A stretch of 24,143 nucleotides of DNA. It comes from JAIBAI01 sp044238875 (GTDB lineage: Bacteria > Bacteroidota > Bacteroidia > M30B66). Shown here piece after piece: positions 1-6,259 of the stretch. The first letter of the stretch is position 1, and each line of letters begins with the position of its first letter. Both the position numbers and the translations under genes were made by a program. The notes under the pieces were generated by a model. That model was given only the letters and a program-made list of their open reading frames with translations, ran no database searches and had not been told where the DNA came from. The stretch spans positions 1-24,143 of the forward strand of contig JBIICM010000014.1 of NCBI GenBank assembly GCA_044238875.1. The letters run 5' to 3'.

Positions 1-219
1 ACTATGAGGATAATTCCACGATTTTCAAAGTTAAATTTTTGCTTCATGCATCCGGCAGTTTGTTAACAGGTCATAGATCCCCCTGTAAATAAGCAAATAA
101 GCTGTGTGTAATTTATTCGCAGAGACCCAAATCCGACCTGTTTGAAATCCTTCGTTAGCATGTATTGCAATAAAGACGGCTGTTTTATGGGAGGTGTTAA
201 AAAGTGCAGCCAAATGTTA

Positions 220-264
220 ACAAAAACGATTTGTACATCACCGTCCACAAAACGATTTTTGTAC
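220..264. repeat. tandem operator-like repeats upstream of nrdB
   Basis: Two near-identical stretches lie in the same orientation about 27 bp apart, at 220-236 and 247-264. Each contains ACAAA, then a short centre with ACGA, then TTTGTAC. Each is also internally symmetric: ACAAA and TTTGT are separated by 5 nt in the first copy and 6 nt in the second. The second copy overlaps the proposed -33 element of the nrdB promoter, so a protein bound there would be expected to block transcription. NrdR is the usual repressor of bacterial nrd genes and binds paired palindromes. However, the bases do not match the NrdR consensus I know (ACACWATATATWGTGT) and the spacing is shorter than its usual 31-32 bp, so the binding protein is unknown. 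Confidence 0.5.
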
Positions 265-288
265 TCACAATTTTCCCAGATAGTTTTT
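258..288 (+). promoter_or_regulatory. nrdBA promoter (Bacteroidota sigma-A type)
   Basis: TTTG at 258-261 is followed by 19 nt and then TAGTTTTT at 281-288. This fits the Bacteroidota housekeeping promoter TTTG-N19-TAnnTTTG with one mismatch, in the last base of the -7 element. Transcription would start near 295, giving a leader of roughly 90 nt before the nrdB ATG. Confidence 0.55.
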
Positions 289-387
289 TAAAAACCCACT
301 GAATAAGAGCGCTTTAGCTTTTATGATAAACTTTCGGCCGGAAACAGAAACGTAAAACCCTGATAATCAGAAAAATAAACAAAACAC

Positions 388-1422
388 ATGGAACAAGATT
401 TACTCAAAACCTCAACAGACCTTACTTTGGATAATCTTCCGCTAAACATTCAGGTGCAGGAAGAACCCATCCTGCAGGAAAACCATGACCGGTTTGTTCT
501 TTTCCCGATAAAGCATCAGGACATCTGGAATATGTACAAAAAAGCGGAGGCGAGTTTCTGGACAGCCGAGGAGATAGACCTTTCGTCCGATCTCCATGAC
601 TGGCATAACCGGTTGAATCCTGACGAGCAGCATTTCATAAAACACGTACTGGCATTTTTCGCCGCAAGCGACGGTATTGTGAATGAGAATCTGGCCGTTA
701 ATTTTATGAATGAGGTTCAGTACCCTGAGGCACGCTGTTTTTACGGTTACCAGATTATGATTGAGAACATTCATTCTGAAACTTACTCTCTCCTCATTGA
801 TACCTATATTAAAGACAGTGCTGAAAAATCATACCTGTTTCATGCCATTGATACGGTGCCTGCAGTAAAAAGCAAGGCCGGCTGGGCGCTACGCTGGATT
901 AATCAGGGCAGTTTTGCCGAAAGGCTGGTTGCCTTCGCTGCTGTGGAGGGTATATTCTTTTCCGGCTCATTCTGTTCAATTTTCTGGCTAAAGAAACGTG
1001 GGCTCATGCCCGGGCTATGTTTCTCAAACGAGCTCATCTCACGCGATGAGGGATTGCACTGTGATTTCGCCTGCTTGTTATACACGCAGCTTGTTAATAA
1101 ACTACCGGTTGAAAGGGTTGCCGAAATCATCACCAATGCGGTTCAGATTGAGCAGGAGTTTGTTACCGATGCGCTGCCCGTAAACCTGATCGGGATGAAT
1201 GCCGAACTCATGCGCCGTTATATTGAGTTTGTAGCCGACAGACTGCTTGTTTCACTGGGTTGTCCCAAGGTTTATAATGTAAGCAACCCTTTCGACTTCA
1301 TGGATATGATATCGCTGCAGGGTAAGACCAACTTCTTCGAGAAGAAGGTAGGTGAATACCAGAAAGCAGGTGTTATGGGAAGAAAGCAGGATAACACCAT
1401 CCGTTTCGACGAAGATTTTTAA
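388..1422 (+). CDS. nrdB: ribonucleoside-diphosphate reductase, beta (R2) subunit, class Ia
   Basis: This is the small subunit of aerobic ribonucleotide reductase. It houses the di-iron centre and the tyrosyl radical used to convert ribonucleotides to deoxyribonucleotides. The 344-residue protein is of the eukaryote-like R2 type. Metal ligands visible are Asp95, Glu126, His129, Glu187, Glu221 and His224, and the radical tyrosine is Tyr133 in the motif ENIHSETYSLLIDTY. These match the mouse R2 residues in order and spacing, with a small gap. The C-terminus ends FDEDF, similar to the eukaryotic tail that docks on the large subunit. The ATG at 388 follows an A-rich leader. nrdA starts 35 bp downstream on the same strand, so the two genes form an operon. 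Very confident. Confidence 0.97.
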   Translation: MEQDLLKTSTDLTLDNLPLNIQVQEEPILQENHDRFVLFPIKHQDIWNMYKKAEASFWTAEEIDLSSDLHDWHNRLNPDEQHFIKHVLAFFAASDGIVNENLAVNFMNEVQYPEARCFYGYQIMIENIHSETYSLLIDTYIKDSAEKSYLFHAIDTVPAVKSKAGWALRWINQGSFAERLVAFAAVEGIFFSGSFCSIFWLKKRGLMPGLCFSNELISRDEGLHCDFACLLYTQLVNKLPVERVAEIITNAVQIEQEFVTDALPVNLIGMNAELMRRYIEFVADRLLVSLGCPKVYNVSNPFDFMDMISLQGKTNFFEKKVGEYQKAGVMGRKQDNTIRFDEDF

Positions 1423-1457
1423 TTCTCCACAATTTTAATGCTGAAAACATTTTTAAC

Positions 1458-3827
1458 ATGTACGTAATTAAACGTGACGGCCGCAAAGAAGCGGTAAAAT
1501 TCGACAAGGTTACCGCCAGAGTTCAGAAACTTTGCTACGGCCTTGACCCCATCCATGTTGACCCGGTGAGTGTGGCCATGAAAGTGATTCAGGGGATCTT
1601 TGAAGGGGTTACCACGGCCGAACTCGACAACCTGGCTGCTGAAACTGCGGCATCCATGACTACCCGGCATCCCGATTATGCCTTGCTGGCCTCGCGCATT
1701 GCGATCTCCAATCTGCACAAGAATACCAAAAAGTCCTTCTCTGAGACCATGAAGGACCTTTACTTTTATAAAGATGATAAGACCGGTTTCGCCGCTTCGC
1801 TCATTGCTGACGATGTGTACGAAATCATCAGTGCCAACGCAGAGCTGCTTGACTCTACCATCATTTATGACCGCGATTTCGGCTATGATTATTTCGGATT
1901 CAAAACACTTGAAAAATCATACCTGCTTAAAATAAACGGTAAGGTTGTTGAGCGCCCGCAACACATGTTGATGCGGGTTTCAGTGGGCATTCATAAAAGC
2001 GACATCGAGCAGGTTATCAAAACCTATGAACTGATGTCAGAGCGCTGGTTCACCCATGCCACCCCCACCTTGTTCAATGCAGGTACACCCAAGCCGCAGA
2101 TGTCGAGTTGTTTTCTGCTCACCATGCGCGATGACAGTATTGACGGTATCTACGACACGCTGAAACAATGTGCGAAAATATCACAAAGTGCCGGGGGTAT
2201 CGGGCTCAGCATCCACAATGTGCGGGCAACCGGTTCATACATCCGCGGCACTAACGGAACATCCAACGGCATTGTACCCATGCTGCGAGTTTTTAATGAT
2301 ACAGCCCGTTATGTTGATCAGGGTGGAGGAAAGCGTAAGGGGTCATTCGCCATTTACCTTGAACCCTGGCATGCCGATATTTTTGATTTCCTCAATCTGA
2401 AAAAGAACAATGGTAAGGAGGAAGTGCGTGCCCGGGATTTGTTTTACGCACTCTGGGTCTCTGATCTTTTTATGAAAAGGGTAGAGGAGGAAGGAAACTG
2501 GTCTTTGTTTTGTCCCAATGAAGCGCCCGGACTCTCTGATTGCTGGGGTGAAGAATTCGAAGCCCTTTACGAGCGCTATGAGCAGGAGGGTCGCGCCCGT
2601 AAAACAGTAAAGGCGCGCGAACTGTGGAGCGCCATTCTGGAAGCGCAGATAGAAACAGGCACACCTTACATGCTTTATAAGGATGCCTGCAACAGCAAGT
2701 CGAACCAGCAGAACCTCGGCACAATCAAATCGTCAAATCTCTGCACCGAGATTCTTGAGTACACATCTGCTGATGAGGTTGCTGTTTGTAATCTGGCCTC
2801 CATTGCCCTGCCACGTTTTGTTATTGACGGTAAGTTTGATCACGATAAATTGTTTGATGTGACCTATCAGGTAACGCTTAACCTGAACAAGATCATTGAT
2901 GGCAATTACTATCCGGTGCCTGAGGCCGAACGTTCAAATCTGCGCCACCGCCCTATTGGAATCGGAGTGCAGGGTTTGGCTGACGCATTTATTTTACTTC
3001 GTTTCCCTTTCGAAAGCGAGGAGGCCCGTAAACTCAATGCTGCGGTTTTCGAAACCATTTATTACGCCGCCATGACAGCCTCGAAAGATCTGGCTAAAAT
3101 TGAAGGCCCCTATGAAACTTACAAGGGATCGCCTGTTTCAAAAGGTGTTTTCCAGTATGACATGTGGGATGTTAAGCCTACTGATCGCTGGGAGTGGGAT
3201 ATCCTCAAGGAGGAAGTAGCCCGCTACGGTGTGCGCAATTCACTTTTGCTGGCACCTATGCCAACTGCATCTACATCACAGGTATTGGGCAACAACGAGT
3301 GCTTTGAACCCTATACCAGTAATATTTACACACGTCGGGTGCTGTCAGGAGATTTCATCATCGTGAACAAACACCTGCTCCGCGACCTTGTTGATCTTGG
3401 TATCTGGAATGAAAACCTTAAAGACAAGATTATTCTGGCCAATGGTTCAATCCAGCACATTCCTGAAATTCCCGAAAATATCAAGGAGCTTTACAAAACC
3501 GTTTGGGAAATCAAACAAAGAACCATCATTGACATGGCCTCCGACCGCGGAGCATTTATCTGCCAGAGCCAGTCGCTGAATGTCTTCATTGAGAGTCCGA
3601 ACATGGCGAAACTTACTTCGATGCATTTTTATGCCTGGAAAAAAGGACTCAAAACCGGTATGTATTATCTGCGTTCAAAGGCAGCCTCCGACGCTATTAA
3701 GTTTACCGTACCAACGCAGGCTGAAGCCCAAATACAACCTGTTATTCAAACAGTTGCTGAGCCGGCCATGGCTGAAATCGCCTGCTCACTCGACAATCCG
3801 GAGGCCTGCGAAGCCTGCGGAAGTTGA
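1458..3827 (+). CDS. nrdA: ribonucleoside-diphosphate reductase, alpha (R1) subunit, class Ia
   Basis: This is the catalytic large subunit of ribonucleotide reductase, 789 residues. The N-terminus (VIKRDGR onward, about residues 1-95) is an ATP-cone, the allosteric activity site. Catalytic residues are Cys218 (SSCFLL), Asn427, Cys429 and Glu431 (NLCTEI) and Cys444 (AVCNLAS). Their numbering coincides with that of human RRM1. The Tyr736-Tyr737 pair in GMYYLRSK relays the radical. The tail CEACGS carries the C-x-x-C pair that re-reduces the active site through thioredoxin or glutaredoxin. The large allosteric loop region (SAGGIGLSIHNVRATGSYI) is intact. The gene is cotranscribed with nrdB. No terminator is visible in the 35 bp before the next gene, so readthrough into it is possible. 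Confidence 0.97.
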   Translation: MYVIKRDGRKEAVKFDKVTARVQKLCYGLDPIHVDPVSVAMKVIQGIFEGVTTAELDNLAAETAASMTTRHPDYALLASRIAISNLHKNTKKSFSETMKDLYFYKDDKTGFAASLIADDVYEIISANAELLDSTIIYDRDFGYDYFGFKTLEKSYLLKINGKVVERPQHMLMRVSVGIHKSDIEQVIKTYELMSERWFTHATPTLFNAGTPKPQMSSCFLLTMRDDSIDGIYDTLKQCAKISQSAGGIGLSIHNVRATGSYIRGTNGTSNGIVPMLRVFNDTARYVDQGGGKRKGSFAIYLEPWHADIFDFLNLKKNNGKEEVRARDLFYALWVSDLFMKRVEEEGNWSLFCPNEAPGLSDCWGEEFEALYERYEQEGRARKTVKARELWSAILEAQIETGTPYMLYKDACNSKSNQQNLGTIKSSNLCTEILEYTSADEVAVCNLASIALPRFVIDGKFDHDKLFDVTYQVTLNLNKIIDGNYYPVPEAERSNLRHRPIGIGVQGLADAFILLRFPFESEEARKLNAAVFETIYYAAMTASKDLAKIEGPYETYKGSPVSKGVFQYDMWDVKPTDRWEWDILKEEVARYGVRNSLLLAPMPTASTSQVLGNNECFEPYTSNIYTRRVLSGDFIIVNKHLLRDLVDLGIWNENLKDKIILANGSIQHIPEIPENIKELYKTVWEIKQRTIIDMASDRGAFICQSQSLNVFIESPNMAKLTSMHFYAWKKGLKTGMYYLRSKAASDAIKFTVPTQAEAQIQPVIQTVAEPAMAEIACSLDNPEACEACGS

Positions 3828-3862
3828 GGTTGACCCACATATTGATTTAACAAGCTCCGCAC

Positions 3863-4945
3863 ATGAAAGCCTGTATAGCCCTCTTGATTTTTTGCATTTC
3901 AGTTGTTTGTCTGAATGCTCAGCCGGAGTTAACATCCGGCAAGCTGCCCAAACCCGGTACGGTATTCTATTCAAAAAAAGCGACCGTCAGGAATTTGCCC
4001 GATTACAAAGGGCTTAACGGACAAACAGTTAGTATAAATCTCCCCAATTTTCCGGTTGATTCGGCGAGGTTTACCTATCTGAGCCCGGGAGCACTTATCG
4101 AGTCTTCCTTGTTTCCGGATGCTGATGTTGTGTTGGAGCGTTTCACCCAAACCACATACCAGGGAACAGTTTATACTGATACATTCTATTTGTTTAAGCG
4201 CTTAGCGGAGGGGGGCCTCTACAACCTTGGTGCTTGTTATCCAAAAGGGCTATCGCCGGTTTCAAACAACCTGCTTGAAATACCATTACCGCTTACCTTG
4301 GGCCTTTCATTAAACCAGACTGAACTCGATACGTTTATCGTTTATACCTATGGAAGCGGAAACGTGAAAACCGACTCAAACCGCTATGAACAAATCATTA
4401 CCCGAAAGTTTAATGTTCCCGGATGGCTTAAACTTGTGGTTGCAGGTAATACTTTCGATGTGCTCGCCCTTGAAAGAGAGGTTTTAGTCAGCCGAAAAAT
4501 CTATCGTATCAAACCGGGGACTTCTTCCTGGGAGTTTAATAAGGATGAAAACTTCTCTGACTTAAACATTGATTTCATTAACGATGTGCTTGGTATGCCT
4601 GTATTGTCTGCAAAAAGAGAATATGCCGGCGAGTTTGGCAATGAGCTTGAATACAATATCAATTACCTTGTTGGTGAATACCCTCTTAGCAGCAATAGTC
4701 CGGAGCCTGTTTTTAAATCACTGGTTTATCCCAATCCTTCTGACGGAATGATTCAAATTGAAAAGCCTGGTTTATCCTCTTTGCGCTATACTTTTTTTGA
4801 CCTTGCAGGGAAATTGGTGCTGGATGGCATCACGGCAGATGGCAGGGTCAATGCAGACTCACTTTTGCCGGGCTGCTACATGCTGCAGATCGTCTCTGAC
4901 AATAAATCTGCCCCGGAGGTGCATCGCATCCAATTAACCCGGTAA
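3863..4945 (+). CDS. secreted protein with type IX secretion C-terminal domain
   Basis: This is a 360-residue protein of unknown function that is exported and probably attached to the cell surface. The N-terminus is a signal peptide with a probable cleavage site at LNA|Q (residue 19). The last 75-80 residues form a typical type A T9SS sorting domain: YPNPSDGMIQIE, then a beta-rich stretch with YTFFDLAGKLV, then GCYMLQIV, ending HRIQLTR. The middle region is beta-rich and has no motif I can name. The ATG follows the nrdA stop by 35 bp with no intervening promoter or terminator that I can see, so it may be expressed by readthrough from nrdBA. A strong hairpin follows it. There is no obvious functional link to ribonucleotide reductase. 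Confidence 0.85.
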   Translation: MKACIALLIFCISVVCLNAQPELTSGKLPKPGTVFYSKKATVRNLPDYKGLNGQTVSINLPNFPVDSARFTYLSPGALIESSLFPDADVVLERFTQTTYQGTVYTDTFYLFKRLAEGGLYNLGACYPKGLSPVSNNLLEIPLPLTLGLSLNQTELDTFIVYTYGSGNVKTDSNRYEQIITRKFNVPGWLKLVVAGNTFDVLALEREVLVSRKIYRIKPGTSSWEFNKDENFSDLNIDFINDVLGMPVLSAKREYAGEFGNELEYNINYLVGEYPLSSNSPEPVFKSLVYPNPSDGMIQIEKPGLSSLRYTFFDLAGKLVLDGITADGRVNADSLLPGCYMLQIVSDNKSAPEVHRIQLTR

Positions 4946-4952
4946 AAGTTAA

Positions 4953-4987
4953 AAAATCCCGCAGTACCTCTTCAACTGCGGGATTTT
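4953..4987. terminator. bidirectional intrinsic terminator
   Basis: A perfect 13-bp stem (AAAATCCCGCAGT at 4953-4965 paired with 4975-4987) encloses a 9-nt loop. It has T-rich sequence on its right and A-rich sequence on its left. It lies 8 bp after the stop of the T9SS cargo gene and downstream of the opposing sigma gene, so it can serve both convergent genes. Confidence 0.85.
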
Positions 4988-5063
4988 CAATTATCAGCTA
5001 ATTTTAATAGGTTAGGCCTAAATATTGAATGTTCAAACAGCAATTGCAGCTTGAATTCCTCTG

Positions 5064-5100
5064 CAAAATTAAATCCCGCCACTGAATTTATTTTTCAGTG
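5064..5100. repeat. 37-nt palindromic element, copy 1
   Basis: This is a direct repeat of 5833-5869, with 30 of 37 positions identical by eye. The core is the inverted repeat CACTGAA (5080-5086), a 7-nt T-rich loop, then TTCAGTG (5094-5100). On the minus strand TAATTTTG (5071-5064) follows the palindrome and matches the Bacteroidota -7 element TAnnTTTG exactly. In copy 2 the equivalent bases are TTACTTTG at the same 9-nt offset. No gene lies just downstream of this copy in that direction. It may be a duplicated operator-promoter, or one boundary of a mobile or duplicated cassette carrying the sigma gene. Confidence 0.6.
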
Positions 5101-5159
5101 AGAAAAAAAGTTTGAATTTTTTTGTTTTTTCATTTGAGCCCTTCAGAAATTCAGGTGAA

Positions 5160-5783
5160 TTACGATAAGTCTGCCTGGGCTACCATGTGCTGAAGGTTTG
5201 GTTGTCGGCCTAATTGTAAAACCATTATTTTTGTCAGAAATATTAAAACCGCCACTATTAAATACAGCGCTACACTTTTTTTCTTCCTCAGTTGTTTATG
5301 GGGTTTATTGCCTGAAGCACAGCTTGCTGCAGCATTATTCTGCCCCCTCAGAAAAAGCAAAATAACCTCTTTTTCCCGTTTGCTCAACTCAAGCATCAGG
5401 AGTCGTAAAGCTTCTTCTTCAAATTTATCATAAACATCAGGTCTTTTCCACAAGGGCTGAAACCGGCTAAAATTTATGAATGCGGCTGTTTGCCTCTTTT
5501 TCTTTCTGTGAAGATCAATACAGGCATTTTTGATGGCCATTGACAAATAACACTTCAGTTTATACTGGTCATTCAGAAAGTCATCCTTCAGACACCGGTC
5601 TTTAGATCGCCAGATTTTCTCAAAAACACCCGAAACAATATCTTCCGCTTCCTGCTGGTTACCTAAAAAATCAAAAGCAGTCAGAAGCATTTCATCAAAA
5701 AATAAGTTGTAACACCAATTGAACCAACTTTCGGAAAAAGATTCGCCTGGTAAAGCCTTTATATCTGGATTCAGGTTAAACAA
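5160..5783 (-). CDS. ECF-like sigma-70 family factor with abnormal region 4
   Basis: The 207-residue protein resembles the small extracytoplasmic-function sigma factors that are abundant in Bacteroidota. Region 2 is recognisable at about residues 15-95, with FDFLGNQQEAEDIVSGVFEKIW and then CYLSMAIKNACIDLHRKKK. Region 4 begins normally (LELSKREKEVILLFLRGQNNAA), but the expected helix-turn-helix is replaced by ASCASGNKPHK before QLRKKK. A hydrophobic C-terminal segment follows (about residues 170-190), a tail that I believe many Bacteroidota ECF factors share. The only usable start is TTG at 5783, because a stop codon lies three codons upstream. The gene is visibly more AT-rich than nrdBA or recA. 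It is divergent from a small winged-helix gene and flanked by two palindromic elements. No anti-sigma gene is adjacent. It could be a pseudogene. Confidence 0.7.
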   Translation of the reverse strand: MFNLNPDIKALPGESFSESWFNWCYNLFFDEMLLTAFDFLGNQQEAEDIVSGVFEKIWRSKDRCLKDDFLNDQYKLKCYLSMAIKNACIDLHRKKKRQTAAFINFSRFQPLWKRPDVYDKFEEEALRLLMLELSKREKEVILLFLRGQNNAAASCASGNKPHKQLRKKKSVALYLIVAVLIFLTKIMVLQLGRQPNLQHMVAQADLS

Positions 5784-5832
5784 AACAATTTATTTTCAGC
5801 CCTCTTGGTATTTTAATTGGTGAATTTCGTTA

Positions 5833-5873
5833 CAAAGTAAATACCTGCCACTGAAATTTTTTTTCAGTGGCGG
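5833..5873. promoter_or_regulatory. 37-nt palindromic element, copy 2, with minus-strand -7 element
   Basis: This element lies between the divergent sigma and winged-helix genes. The palindrome GCCACTGAAA (5847-5856) pairs perfectly with 5862-5871 across a 5-nt T loop. On the minus strand TTACTTTG (5840-5833) is one base off the -7 consensus TAnnTTTG and points into the sigma gene about 50 bp away. No -33 TTG lies at the usual distance; the palindrome occupies that position instead. An activator or repressor operator is therefore more likely than a terminator. The right half lies 18 bp before the ATG at 5891, so a bound protein could affect both genes. Confidence 0.55.
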
Positions 5874-5890
5874 AAAAGATTTAACTAATT

Positions 5891-6127
5891 ATGAGGATAG
5901 AAATGATAGAGAAGATTGATTGGCTGGTTAGAACCAAGGCAACCGGCAATTCAGCCGAATTTGCTGAAAAACTGGGTATTTCGACCCGGACTTTGTTTAA
6001 TTACCTCAATTACATGAAAATTCAGATGTCAGCTCCGATCGAGTATTCAAAAGAACATCAGTCGTATATTTATAATGGTAATGGCGGGGTGAAGGTTGGC
6101 TGGCATCCTGAAAGCATTGAAAAGTAA
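5891..6127 (+). CDS. small winged-helix DNA-binding protein
   Basis: This 78-residue protein is almost entirely one HTH domain. Residues about 5-45 contain the helix-turn-helix with AEFAEKLGISTRTLFNYL, and residues 48-70 (PIEYSKEHQSYIY then GVKVGW) look like the beta-hairpin wing of HTH_11/DeoR-type domains. Many Bacteroidota carry stand-alone proteins of this kind, but I know of no assigned function. The ATG at 5891 begins 18 bp after the palindromic element. The sigma gene is divergent on the left and the large adhesin gene begins 132 bp downstream on the same strand. By position it is a candidate regulator of either neighbour. The HTH call is solid; the role is inference. Confidence 0.8.
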   Translation: MRIEMIEKIDWLVRTKATGNSAEFAEKLGISTRTLFNYLNYMKIQMSAPIEYSKEHQSYIYNGNGGVKVGWHPESIEK

Positions 6128-6207
6128 TTAACCGACAAACAGGTTGTCTTAATCTCCCTGATTTACCGGGCGATTCGGTGCCGAAAGTGTCAGAACTAAT
6201 ACACTGC

Positions 6208-6238
6208 TTGGCTACGGTGCTTCTAATTTATTACTTTT
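6208..6238 (+). promoter_or_regulatory. possible promoter of the adhesin gene
   Basis: TTG at 6208-6210, then 20 nt, then TTACTTTT at 6231-6238. The -7 element differs from TAnnTTTG at two positions but resembles the TTACTTTG found in front of the sigma gene. Transcription would start near 6245, just before the GTG start at 6260. The match is weak. Confidence 0.35.
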
Positions 6239-6259
6239 AAGCCGATTTCATTCTGCCCT

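Larger units (their letters stand above)
1..387. other. nrdB upstream region without a gene
   Basis: I see no convincing gene in this stretch. Two short overlapping reading frames on the minus strand (31-213 and 63-248) have no recognisable motif and occupy what looks like the nrdB control region. The 8-bp palindrome TGTTAACA occurs at 61-68 and again at 215-222. The right half holds the tandem repeats and the promoter listed separately. The leader before nrdB is AT-rich and has no Shine-Dalgarno sequence, as is usual in Bacteroidota. Confidence 0.6.

Noticed and set aside
31..248. Two overlapping minus-strand reading frames upstream of nrdB
   Set aside because: No start context, motif or family likeness; they cover the region before the nrdB promoter.
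220..264. Classic NrdR boxes
   Set aside because: The bases and the 27-bp spacing do not match the known NrdR consensus, so I report only an operator-like repeat.
3580..4017. 145-codon frame spanning the nrdA end and the start of the T9SS gene
   Set aside because: It is a shifted-frame shadow of nrdA and the downstream gene, both of which are well supported in their own frames.
5847..5871. Intrinsic terminator between the divergent sigma and winged-helix genes
   Set aside because: The genes diverge here, so no transcript needs ending, and the T-run is in the loop rather than after the stem.
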